Origin: Duganella fentianensis
GTDB taxonomy: Bacteria > Pseudomonadota > Gammaproteobacteria > Burkholderiales > Burkholderiaceae_D
Reading direction: 5' to 3'
Assembly (NCBI RefSeq): GCF_009857835.1
Contig: NZ_WWCL01000003.1
Location: forward strand, 496,001-560,000
DNA: 64,000 nt
In this document: one piece after another, positions 46,632 through 59,977 of the stretch
Layout: each line of letters begins with the position of its first letter
How positions within the stretch are numbered: the stretch's first letter is position 1
Notes under the pieces: generated by a model
What the model saw: only the letters and a program-made list of their open reading frames with translations
Databases searched by the model: none
What the model was told of the DNA's origin: nothing
Made by a program: the position numbers and the translations under genes

Positions 46632-49600
46632 TCAGGCGGCGTCGCTGTAGCTGTGCTGCAGCAGGGCTTCGAACTGGGCCAGCGGCACGGCCTGCGACCA
46701 CAGATAGCCCTGGCCTTCGTCGCACTGTTTGGCGCGCAGGAAGTCGCGCTGGGCTGCCGTTTCCACCCCTTCGCCCACCACGGCCAGACCCAGTGCATGG
46801 GCCAGACCGATGGTGGCCGCCACGATCACGGCATCGTCCGGATCGGTTTCGATATCCTTGACGAAGCTGCGGTCGATCTTGATGCGGTCGATCTCGAACA
46901 GCTTCAGATAGCTGAGCGAGGAATAGCCGGTGCCGAAATCGTCGATGGCCACGCGGATGCCGCGCGAACGCAGTTCCACCAGCAGGGCGCGGCTGCGTTC
47001 CGGATCCTGCATGGCGGCCGATTCGGTAATCTCCAGTTCCAGCCGGGTAGGGTCGATGCCGCTGCTGGCCAGCAGGCTGTCGAGATAGGGCAGCAGGGCC
47101 GGGCTGTGGCACTGGCGCGCCGACAGGTTGACGGCCAGCCGCAAGTGCGCCAGTTCGCCACCGCGCCAGCCGGCCAGCAGGGCAAAGGCGCGCTGCAGGA
47201 CCCACTCGCCCAGACTGACGATCAGGGTCGATTCTTCCGCGATCGGGATGAAGCGGTCCGGCCGTACCAGCCCCAGTTCCGGATGGTGCCAGCGCAGCAG
47301 CGCTTCGGCGCCGATGATGCGCTGGCTGACCAGATCCACCTGCGGTTGCAGATACAGTTCGAATTCATTCTGCTCGAGCGCCAGCCACAGGCGGTTTTCC
47401 AGCATCAGACGTTCGTGCGTGGCGCGGTTCATCTCGGCCGAGAAGAACTGGAAGTTGCCGCGGCCGCGGCCCTTGGCCGCGTACATGGCGGTGTCGGCAT
47501 GGCGCAGCAGGGTGCTGGCATCGTTACCGTCATCGGGGAACATGGCCACCCCTACGCTGGCGCCGCTGTGTACGGAGACGCCATGCAGGTGGTAGGGCGC
47601 GTTGAGCGCTTCGACGATGCGCACGGCGATGGTGGAGGTGGCGGCCGGGGTCACATCACCGGCCGTGACGACGATGAATTCGTCGCCGCCCAGACGGGCG
47701 ATGGTATCGACATCGCGCAGCAGCTCCTTCAGGCGCTGGGCCACGGCTACCAGCAGCAGGTCGCCGACCTGGTGGCCGTGGGTGTCATTGATTTTCTTGA
47801 AGTGGTCGAGATCGATGAACAGCAGGGCGCAGCGGCCGTTGCTGCGGCGCGTCTGCGCCAGCAGCTGGTCCAGCCGCAGATTCAGCGACAGCCGGTTGGA
47901 CAGGCCGGTCAGCGTGTCGTGATGGGCCAGATGGTGGATGCGTTCCTGCGCCATCTGCTGTTCCGTCAGATCGTGCAGGATGGTGACGAACAGGTGCTCG
48001 TCCGGCAGTTCCACTTCGCTGACCGACATCGCCAGCGGGAACTCGCTGCCGTCGCTGCGCCAGCCGGTCAGTTCGTATTCATGGGTGACGCCGCAGGCTA
48101 TCATGCGCAGCAAGCCCGGCGCATCGAGCCCGGCTGCTTCGCCCACGCCTATGGGGATCAGCTGGCACAGGGGCAGTGCCGTCATATGGCTGGCGTTGTA
48201 GCCGAACAGCCGGCCCGCTGCGGCATTGGCCGACATCAGCACGCCTTCGCTATCGATGGTGAGGATGGCGTCGGCCGCCTTGTTGAGGATAGCCTGCAGG
48301 CGCGCTTCGCGTTCGCGCAGGCGCGCCGTGCTGTCTGCCACCTGGGCCTGGATGCGGGCCCGTTCGCCGCTGATCAGCAGCATCAGTGTGCCCAGCAGGC
48401 CGGACAGCAGCAGGCCGCAGGTCAGCACGGTCCAGCTTTGCCAGCCGCGCTGCTGCAACAGATAGGCCGGGGTAGGCGCCAGTGTGAGCTGGTAGATGCG
48501 GCCACCGAAATGCAGCTGGCGCTGGAAGTCGCCGTCATGGGCGGAGCGCAGCAGGGTGTCGTGGATGACATGGCTGGGGCCGTCGTCATCGCCGTCTTCG
48601 AAGCGCAGCAGGAAGTGGGGGAATTCCGAGCGCTTCAGCGTCTGCTCCAGCAGCGTCTGATACTGCATGGCGATCAGCAGGGCGCCGATAGGCTCATGAT
48701 GCTGCGTGTTGGGGTAGGCCGTCTGCAGCAGCAGCATGCCCGGCACATTGCTGCCCTGTATGGTGGCCAGCGGCGCCGTGGCGGTGGGCTGGCCCGAAGC
48801 CAGTGCCCGTTCCATGGCGGCCCGGCGCAGCGGCTCGGTGAGCAGATCGTAACCCAGCAGGACGCGCCGTTCTTTCGGTTCGATATAGGTCGAGACCACA
48901 TAGTGCTCGGCCCGTTCGGCGCGCACCAGCTGGCCTTGCGCGCCGCGCTGGCGCACTTCGAAATCCGGCGCAATGTGGCTTCGGCCCCACGCTTCGAAAG
49001 CGGCCCGTTCGCCATCCTTGATCGGTGTCAGCCAGGCCATCGACAGCAGCTCGGGGCGCTGGTCCAGATAGCCATGCGCGAGCGAAGCGAAATGTTCGTT
49101 GTTGAGGCTGCGCTGGGGATCGTTGAGCGCCTTGCCTATGGCATAGATGAAGCGCTCGTGTTCGCTGAACTGTTCCTGCAGCAGGTCGCCCGTCTGCTGT
49201 GCTTTCAGGCGGAAAGTCTGCAGCTGCTGGATGTTCTCCCAGCGGTCAGCCTGCAGATAGATGGCGATGAAGGCCGCAGTGGACAGCAGCAGGGGCAGGC
49301 CCACCAGCAGGCGCCGGCGCGACCATAGCGCGCGCGGGCGGCCGATCACGATCCAGCTCAGTGGTGCGGCCAGCAGGACGCCGATGGTGTCGCCCATCCA
49401 CCAGGCCAGCCAGTCGGCCAGCACGGTCTGGGGCTGGACCACGCCCACCAGTGCCTTGCCGCAGACGGACACGGTGCTGCTGATCAGGGTAACGCTGCCG
49501 GCCAGCAGGATGAAGCGCACCACGTCGCGGCCGGAAGCGATGGCAGGATCGATGTAGCGGCGGAACAGCTGGCTACCGGCCCAGGCCTGCAGCAGAGCGC

Positions 49601-49889
49601 CCAGTGCGGCGGCGCTGGCGCCGTGCAAGGCGCTGGCACTGATGCCTTCGGGCGAGAGGGCGGGATAGACCAGATTGATGCTGAGCGAACCTAGCCAGAC
49701 GGCCGGCAGCAGCCGCATGCCGCCCACCACGACGGCCGCCAGCGCGATACCGGCCGGCAGGAAGATAGGGGCGGCATAGCCCGGGGGCAGGGCTAGTAGC
49801 AAGCCCAGCCGGCCAACAATGAAGTAACAGGTCCACAGGACCAGATTGGCCAAAATCGTGCTGTACCAATGACGGGGACGCGGCTTCAA
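46632..49889 (-). CDS. MASE1-CHASE-PAS-GGDEF-EAL diguanylate cyclase/phosphodiesterase
   Basis: A large c-di-GMP signalling protein. Order: MASE1 membrane sensor (about eight helices, residues about 10-285), CHASE-type periplasmic domain, PAS domain (AILNKAADAILTIDSEG), GGDEF with the motif intact (734-738), and EAL with the motif intact (862-864) plus DDFGTGYSSL. Both activities are therefore possible. I start at the TTG at 49889 because GGAG lies 8 nt upstream and a sigma70-like promoter (-10 at 49924-49929) is just before it. The in-frame ATG at 49970 would put that promoter inside the gene. 1085 residues from the TTG. Confidence 0.9.
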   Translation of the reverse strand: MKPRPRHWYSTILANLVLWTCYFIVGRLGLLLALPPGYAAPIFLPAGIALAAVVVGGMRLLPAVWLGSLSINLVYPALSPEGISASALHGASAAALGALLQAWAGSQLFRRYIDPAIASGRDVVRFILLAGSVTLISSTVSVCGKALVGVVQPQTVLADWLAWWMGDTIGVLLAAPLSWIVIGRPRALWSRRRLLVGLPLLLSTAAFIAIYLQADRWENIQQLQTFRLKAQQTGDLLQEQFSEHERFIYAIGKALNDPQRSLNNEHFASLAHGYLDQRPELLSMAWLTPIKDGERAAFEAWGRSHIAPDFEVRQRGAQGQLVRAERAEHYVVSTYIEPKERRVLLGYDLLTEPLRRAAMERALASGQPTATAPLATIQGSNVPGMLLLQTAYPNTQHHEPIGALLIAMQYQTLLEQTLKRSEFPHFLLRFEDGDDDGPSHVIHDTLLRSAHDGDFQRQLHFGGRIYQLTLAPTPAYLLQQRGWQSWTVLTCGLLLSGLLGTLMLLISGERARIQAQVADSTARLREREARLQAILNKAADAILTIDSEGVLMSANAAAGRLFGYNASHMTALPLCQLIPIGVGEAAGLDAPGLLRMIACGVTHEYELTGWRSDGSEFPLAMSVSEVELPDEHLFVTILHDLTEQQMAQERIHHLAHHDTLTGLSNRLSLNLRLDQLLAQTRRSNGRCALLFIDLDHFKKINDTHGHQVGDLLLVAVAQRLKELLRDVDTIARLGGDEFIVVTAGDVTPAATSTIAVRIVEALNAPYHLHGVSVHSGASVGVAMFPDDGNDASTLLRHADTAMYAAKGRGRGNFQFFSAEMNRATHERLMLENRLWLALEQNEFELYLQPQVDLVSQRIIGAEALLRWHHPELGLVRPDRFIPIAEESTLIVSLGEWVLQRAFALLAGWRGGELAHLRLAVNLSARQCHSPALLPYLDSLLASSGIDPTRLELEITESAAMQDPERSRALLVELRSRGIRVAIDDFGTGYSSLSYLKLFEIDRIKIDRSFVKDIETDPDDAVIVAATIGLAHALGLAVVGEGVETAAQRDFLRAKQCDEGQGYLWSQAVPLAQFEALLQHSYSDAA

Positions 49890-49923
49890 CTGCAGGGCTC
49901 CGGGGCTCGGGTAGATGAAAGAT

Positions 49924-49953
49924 TGTATAGTAAATTGTTCATCGCAAAAACAA
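49924..49953 (-). promoter_or_regulatory. Sigma70-like promoter of the GGDEF-EAL gene
   Basis: On the minus strand, TTGTTT (49948-49953) and TATACA (49924-49929) are 18 bp apart. Transcription would begin about 25 nt before the TTG at 49889. Confidence 0.55.
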
Positions 49954-50053
49954 CACTTGCACATTTGCATAAGCCTCGTTTACAATTTCGCCCCGAAGCA
50001 GACAGTTGATCACAACAGTGCGGCGTAAATAAAAAAACGAACGCAAAACAGGG

Positions 50054-50082
50054 TTGACAAGTCAAAGTAGTTGCTTCATACT
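50054..50082 (+). promoter_or_regulatory. Strong sigma70 promoter of the tRNA cluster
   Basis: TTGACA (50054-50059) and CATACT (50077-50082) with a 17-bp spacer, 14 bp before tRNA-Tyr. Confidence 0.88.
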
Positions 50083-50096
50083 CTGCGGCTCATTGC

Positions 50097-50180
<84 letters not shown>

Positions 50181-50234
50181 AGTTTTTGCAAAAAAACTGA
50201 GTGATGCAGTAAAAGAAGCTGAATTGAAATCCTC

Positions 50235-50308
50235 GCGGGTGTAGCTCAATGGTAGAGCAGAAGCCTTCCAAGCTTACGACGAGGGTTCGATTCCCTTCAC
50301 CCGCTCCA
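50235..50308 (+). tRNA. tRNA-Gly (anticodon TCC)
   Basis: A 74-nt tRNA. Acceptor GCGGGTG/CACCCGC, anticodon TCC in CTTCCAA, T arm GGGTTCGATTCCC and encoded CCA. Confidence 0.95.
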
Positions 50309-50354
50309 GTTGGTTTGCAGTCTGATGCTCCGGCATCGCAGCAGTATCCCATAA

Positions 50355-50429
<75 letters not shown>

Positions 50430-50571
50430 GAATTCGCAGTATCCCGCAGGTCCGGTCGTTGCACTTGCAGCGGCCAAGGCGCCGAAGGCTGGCGTCACAG
50501 AAACTACCCAGTATTATCAAGACAGTCGGGCGTCAGCCCAGGTAATCACACCAAATCGTTAGGAGTCTAAA

Positions 50572-51762
<1,191 letters not shown>

Positions 51763-51774
51763 GGATAGGCCGAC

Positions 51775-51803
51775 TACCACCGGACGCGATCCGGTGGTAT
51801 AAT
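51775..51803 (+). promoter_or_regulatory. Hairpin after tuf merging into a -10 box before tRNA-Trp
   Basis: TACCACCGGA (51775-51784) and TCCGGTGGTA (51790-51799) form a perfect 10-bp stem. Its 3' arm runs into TATAAT (51798-51803), a consensus -10 placed 23 bp before tRNA-Trp. The hairpin lacks a U tract. Confidence 0.55.
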
Positions 51804-51826
51804 CGATATCCTTTAAAGTTTTACGT

Positions 51827-51902
51827 AGGGACGTAGCTCAATTGGCAGAGCGTCGGTCTCCAAAACCGAAGGTTGGGGGTTCGATGCCCTCCGTCCCTGC
51901 CA
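51827..51902 (+). tRNA. tRNA-Trp (anticodon CCA)
   Basis: A 76-nt tRNA. Acceptor AGGGACG/CGTCCCT, anticodon CCA in CTCCAAA, discriminator G and encoded CCA. It lies between tuf and secE, as in many Proteobacteria. Confidence 0.96.
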
Positions 51903-51938
51903 CCGAATTCTGGTGCAGGGCACCGAAAGTAAAATTAC

Positions 51939-52322
51939 ATGTCAAATCAATCCGTGCAGACTGTTAGCACGTCGAATGACAAGATCAAGGTTGCACTGGC
52001 GATAGTCGCTGCAATCGCAGGTGTAGTCGGGTTTTACTACCTGGCAGACAAACCAGCTCTGGCACGCGCAGGTGTGCTTGTAGCTGGTTTGGCTATTGCG
52101 GCTGTGATCTTGTGGACCTCGACGACTGGCCGTGAATTCCTGAATTTCGCTAAAGAATCCGTTCGCGAAACGAAAAAAGTTGTGTGGCCTAGCCGTCGCG
52201 AAGCGACCCAGATCACCGGCATCGTGTTCGTGTTCGTGCTGGTCATGGCGTTGTTCCTGTGGGGCACGGATAAGACTCTCGAATTCCTGTTGTACGACGT
52301 CATTCTGGGTATACGAAAATAA
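51939..52322 (+). CDS. secE: Preprotein translocase subunit SecE
   Basis: A 127-residue subunit of the SecYEG channel. Three predicted membrane helices (about residues 15-35, 43-63 and 92-115), as in the E. coli-type long form, with the conserved cytoplasmic amphipathic segment [15 protein letters not shown] before the last. The stop overlaps the nusG start by one base (TAATG). Confidence 0.96.
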   Translation: MSNQSVQTVSTSNDKIKVALAIVAAIAGVVGFYYLADKPALARAGVLVAGLAIAAVILWTSTTGREFLNFAKESVRETKKVVWPSRREATQITGIVFVFVLVMALFLWGTDKTLEFLLYDVILGIRK

Positions 52323-52951
52323 TGAGCGAAAATGTGCAAGATGAAGCAATGGGCGTCTCCGGCAACGGCGACGCTTCGGCGCAAGAAGCTGGCGCAGCGC
52401 GAATCAGCACGCCAGTAAGCAATAAGCGCTGGTATGTTGTACATGCGTATTCCGGCATGGAAAAAAGCGTCCAGCGTGCGCTGGCTGAGCGTGTAGAACG
52501 CGCCGGCATGCAGGACCAGTTTGGCCAGATTCTGGTGCCGACCGAAGAAGTGGTCGAAGTCCGCAACGGCCAAAAGTATGTCACCGAACGCCGTTTCTAC
52601 CCTGGCTATGTGCTGGTAGAGATGGAAATGACTGACGAAACCTGGCACCTGGTGAAAAATACCAGCAAAGTGACCGGCTTCATCGGCGGTAAATCGAACA
52701 AGCCGACGCCGATTCCGGCGCGCGAAATCGACAAGATCATGCAGCAGGTGCAGGATGGCGTCGAGAAACCACGGCCGAAAGTGCTGTTCCAGGTGGGCGA
52801 AGATGTCCGCATCAAGGACGGCCCGTTCACCGACTTCAACGGCGCCGTCGAGGAAGTCAACTACGAGAAATCGAAAGTGCGTGTCTCGGTTACCATTTTC
52901 GGTCGCGCCACTCCAGTCGAACTGGAATTCGGTCAGGTAGAAAAAGTATAA
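52322..52951 (+). CDS. nusG: Transcription termination/antitermination protein NusG
   Basis: A 209-residue RNA polymerase-associated factor. NGN domain ([20 protein letters not shown]) and C-terminal KOW domain ([21 protein letters not shown]). It has an N-terminal extension of about 35 residues rich in Ala/Glu. Translationally coupled to secE. A GC hairpin (about 52956-52982) follows the stop, before rplK. Confidence 0.97.
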   Translation: MSENVQDEAMGVSGNGDASAQEAGAARISTPVSNKRWYVVHAYSGMEKSVQRALAERVERAGMQDQFGQILVPTEEVVEVRNGQKYVTERRFYPGYVLVEMEMTDETWHLVKNTSKVTGFIGGKSNKPTPIPAREIDKIMQQVQDGVEKPRPKVLFQVGEDVRIKDGPFTDFNGAVEEVNYEKSKVRVSVTIFGRATPVELEFGQVEKV

Positions 52952-53075
52952 GCAGCACCGTTCGCCAGAACGGGCGACGGTGTAAAAACCTGACAAATCT
53001 GGCAAAAGAGGAGCCCCGCCCTGCTGAATGCGCATGGTGGGGCGCTACTACTCATTCCAAAGCATAGGAGCCATC

Positions 53076-53507
53076 ATGGCAAAGAAAATCATTGGTTTTA
53101 TCAAGCTGCAAGTGCCAGCTGGTAAAGCAAACCCATCCCCACCGATTGGTCCAGCACTGGGTCAGCGCGGTCTGAACATCATGGAATTCTGCAAAGCTTT
53201 CAATGCGCAGACCCAAGGTATGGAACCAGGCATGCCGATTCCTGTCGTGATCACCGCGTTCGCTGACAAGTCCTTCACCTTCGTGATGAAGACCCCACCA
53301 GCAACCTTCCTGATCAAGAAGCACTCGGGCGTTACCAAAGGTTCGGCCAAGCCACATACCGACAAAGTCGGTAAGCTGACCCGCGCTCAAGCGGAAGAAA
53401 TCGCTAAATTGAAAACCCCAGATCTGACCGCTGCTGACATGGATGCTGCTGTACGCACCATCGCTGGCTCGGCTCGTTCGATGGGCATCACGGTGGAAGG
53501 TCTGTAA
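53076..53507 (+). CDS. rplK: 50S ribosomal protein L11
   Basis: A 143-residue protein of the GTPase-associated centre. Starts [22 protein letters not shown] and has the C-terminal rRNA-binding [10 protein letters not shown] region. I chose the ATG at 53076 with TAGGAG 4 nt upstream; the open frame 48 nt earlier is not part of the family. Two bases separate it from rplA. Confidence 0.98.
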   Translation: MAKKIIGFIKLQVPAGKANPSPPIGPALGQRGLNIMEFCKAFNAQTQGMEPGMPIPVVITAFADKSFTFVMKTPPATFLIKKHSGVTKGSAKPHTDKVGKLTRAQAEEIAKLKTPDLTAADMDAAVRTIAGSARSMGITVEGL

Positions 53508-53509
53508 TC

Positions 53510-54205
53510 ATGGCAAAACTGTCCAAACGCGCTCAAGCTATCAAAGCCAAAGTTGATGGCACCAAATCGTACTCGTTCGACAACGGCGTTGCTCTGATCA
53601 AAGAACTGGCTACCGCCAAGTTCAACGAATCGATCGACGTGTCGGTGCAACTGGGTGTTGATCCTAAGAAATCGGACCAGGTAGTGCGTGGTTCCGTCGT
53701 GCTGCCAGCTGGCACCGGCAAAACCGTTCGCGTTGCTGTGTTCGCTTCGGGCGACAAAGCCGAGCAAGCTAAAGCTGCTGGCGCTGACGTTGTTGGTATG
53801 GAAGATCTGGCCGAGCGCGTCAAAGCCGGCGACATGCCTTTCGATATCGTTATCGCTTCGCCAGACACCATGCGTATCGTTGGTACCCTGGGTCAGATCC
53901 TGGGCCCACGCGGTCTGATGCCTAACCCGAAAGTTGGCACCGTGACCCCTGACGTGGCAACCGCTGTGAAGAACGCCAAAGCTGGTCAGGTACAGTACCG
54001 TACCGACAAAGCCGGTATCATCCACGCGACCATCGGCCGTAAATCGTTCAGCGATGCAGACCTGAAGAGCAATCTGCTGGCTCTGATCGACGCACTGAAC
54101 AAAGCTAAACCAGCATCGAGCAAAGGTGTATACCTGCGCAAGGTATCGCTGTCGTCCACCATGGGCGCAGGCGTACGTCTGGACCAGGCTAGCCTGGTAG
54201 CCTAA
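53510..54205 (+). CDS. rplA: 50S ribosomal protein L1
   Basis: A 231-residue L1-stalk protein; in E. coli it also represses the L11-L1 operon by binding its mRNA. Family segments [13 protein letters not shown] and the two-domain length are present. It follows rplK by 2 bp. Confidence 0.98.
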   Translation: MAKLSKRAQAIKAKVDGTKSYSFDNGVALIKELATAKFNESIDVSVQLGVDPKKSDQVVRGSVVLPAGTGKTVRVAVFASGDKAEQAKAAGADVVGMEDLAERVKAGDMPFDIVIASPDTMRIVGTLGQILGPRGLMPNPKVGTVTPDVATAVKNAKAGQVQYRTDKAGIIHATIGRKSFSDADLKSNLLALIDALNKAKPASSKGVYLRKVSLSSTMGAGVRLDQASLVA

Positions 54206-54459
54206 GTAACAAGTTTAAGTCCTCTTGACGCCGTCGTGCGGCAGGGGGCAGTTCTTTGGGCTGGTGCTGCTTCCGGGCAGCATCAGGCAATCAAAGACCG
54301 CTGGGCTGGATGCATCAGGTAGGTATCCGGTTAATTGAGTTTCACCCAGCGCAGATGGTGTACCCGATCAAGTTTCGTAGTCCATAGGACTCCTAAACCT
54401 CGGACGCCGTTGTTCGAACCGATGGCAGGATTTCCCGCCATCATTTAAGGAGGTTGACC
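54206..54459 (+). promoter_or_regulatory. rplJ leader (L10 autoregulatory mRNA region)
   Basis: A 254-bp untranslated region between rplA and rplJ, in the place of the known L10(L12)4-binding leader. It contains several inverted stretches, for example GATGGCAGG/CCGCCATC just before the ribosome site, and no open frame of note. Promoter elements may lie within. I infer the role from position and length; I have not traced the conserved kink-turn. Confidence 0.6.
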
Positions 54460-54987
54460 GTGGGTCTCAATCTGAATGACAAAAAGGCCGTCGTCGCCGA
54501 AGTTTCCGCAAAAGTAGCAACTGCGCAAACTATCGTCGTGGCCGAATATCGTGGCATCCAGGTTGCTCACTTGACGCAACTTCGTGCTAAAGCGCGCGCA
54601 CAAGGCGTGTACCTGCGAGTGTTGAAAAACACCCTCGCTCGTCGCTCCGTCGAAGGCACGCAATTCGCTCCTCTGGCCGACAGCATGACCGGTCCGCTGA
54701 TCTACTCGATCTCGGATGACGCCGTTGCAGCAGCTAAAGTCGTCGCCGACTTTGCTAAAACCAACGACAAACTGGTTATCACGGCTGGTAACTACGCAGG
54801 CAAACAGCTGGATAAAGCTGCTGTTGTCGCGCTGGCGAGCATTCCTTCCCGTGAAGTTCTCATTTCGCAGCTGTTGGGCGTTATGCTGGCTCCGGTGTCG
54901 GGCTTTGCACGTGGTCTGGCTGCTCTGGCAGCGAAAAAATCCGAAGGCGCTCCTGCTGTTGCAGCAGAAGAAGCCCCAGCAGCGTAA
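54460..54987 (+). CDS. rplJ: 50S ribosomal protein L10
   Basis: A 175-residue stalk base protein that carries L7/L12 dimers on its C-terminal helix. Starts [18 protein letters not shown] and has [11 protein letters not shown]. The GTG start at 54460 has AAGGAGG at 6 nt; a TTG six bases earlier overlaps that site. Translation is probably controlled by the leader. Confidence 0.97.
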   Translation: MGLNLNDKKAVVAEVSAKVATAQTIVVAEYRGIQVAHLTQLRAKARAQGVYLRVLKNTLARRSVEGTQFAPLADSMTGPLIYSISDDAVAAAKVVADFAKTNDKLVITAGNYAGKQLDKAAVVALASIPSREVLISQLLGVMLAPVSGFARGLAALAAKKSEGAPAVAAEEAPAA

Positions 54988-54998
54988 TTCATTACGCG

Positions 54999-55034
54999 CT
55001 GGCAGCCTCAGTGTGAGTGCTGCCGGGTTTTTTT
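54999..55034 (+). terminator. Terminator-like hairpin between rplJ and rplL
   Basis: CTGGCAGC (54999-55006) pairs with GCTGCCGG (55019-55026); the inner CTCA/TGAG closes a 3-nt loop, and GG plus T7 (55028-55034) follow. It has the full look of an intrinsic terminator, 12 bp after rplJ and 52 bp before the rplL start. Confidence 0.7.
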
Positions 55035-55086
55035 CTCAAGTAGCTATCTGATGTATTAACGAATCAAAAAATTATTGGAGTTTCAA

Positions 55087-55464
55087 ATGGCAATTAGCAA
55101 AGACGACATCCTGAACGCAGTGAGCGAAATGTCCGTAATGGACCTGAACGAACTGGTTAAAGCTTTCGAAGAAAAATTCGGCGTTTCGGCCGCAGCTATG
55201 GCAGCTCCTGCTGCTGGTGGCGCAGCTGGCGGCGCTGCTGCTGCTGAAGAGCAAACCGAGTTCAACCTGGTTCTGAGCGAAGTTGGCGCAAACAAAGTTG
55301 GCGTAATTAAAGCAGTTCGCGAAATCACCGGTCTGGGCCTGAAAGAAGCTAAAGATCTGGTTGACGGCGCACCGAAGACCGTTAAAGAAGCTCTGTCGAA
55401 AGCTGACGCTGAAGCCGCTAAGAAAAAGCTGGAAGAAGCTGGCGCCAAGGCCGATCTGAAGTAA
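55087..55464 (+). CDS. rplL: 50S ribosomal protein L7/L12
   Basis: A 125-residue stalk protein present in multiple copies per ribosome. N-terminal dimerisation helices, the Ala/Gly hinge ([17 protein letters not shown]) and the C-terminal domain with [21 protein letters not shown]. The ATG at 55087 has TTGGAG 6 nt upstream. Confidence 0.98.
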   Translation: MAISKDDILNAVSEMSVMDLNELVKAFEEKFGVSAAAMAAPAAGGAAGGAAAAEEQTEFNLVLSEVGANKVGVIKAVREITGLGLKEAKDLVDGAPKTVKEALSKADAEAAKKKLEEAGAKADLK

Positions 55465-55783
55465 TCAAGTTGTACGGCGGCCGGCAGGGCGCCGGAGTAT
55501 CATACTCCGGTAAACTGACTGGCCCCACCGAGCCAAAGTTGCGGATATCCTTCCGAAAGGGGGAATATCCGGCTTTGGCTCCTTTGTCGTCCTCGTCGTA
55601 TTTGTAGCGTCGGTTTCGCGCTACAGTGGTACGCAGTTTATTGAAATCAGCTGGAAATGGTAGAAGTTTCAGGTTTCGTCTGTGTGACATGCAGCCGAAC
55701 ACCTTGTTGAACTAGGGCTATCGGCACTGGTGACACAGGCAAAACCTGAATTTTTTATCCTTTCTGTCACTCACGGAGTGTCC
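55465..55783 (+). other. rplL-rpoB intergenic region with a large hairpin
   Basis: Holds a long hairpin at 55530-55581: GAGCCAAAG (55530-55538) with CTTTGGCTC (55573-55581), plus inner GATATCC/GGAATATC segments. A short T-rich stretch follows (CCTTTGTCG). In E. coli this interval carries the attenuator and RNase III site that set rpoBC levels relative to the ribosomal proteins, and this hairpin is the likely equivalent. No other gene is seen. Confidence 0.6.
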
Positions 55784-59890
<4,107 letters not shown>

Positions 59891-59915
59891 GGCGCAAGCC
59901 CTGTTCACAAGTGCG

Positions 59916-59944
59916 TGTCCCGCCGGCCTGTCGCCGGCGGGACA
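59916..59944 (+). repeat. Perfect hairpin between rpoB and rpoC
   Basis: TGTCCCGCCGGC (59916-59927) and GCCGGCGGGACA (59933-59944) form a 12-bp stem with a CTGTC loop. No U tract follows, so the operon should read through. Confidence 0.7.
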
Positions 59945-59977
59945 GTTTAAAGAATTCATCACTACCTGGAGTGATAC

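Noticed and set aside
46653-49328. 891-codon open frame antisense to the GGDEF-EAL gene
   Set aside because: Gln/Arg/Ala-rich product without motifs; the sense frame has intact GGDEF and EAL domains.
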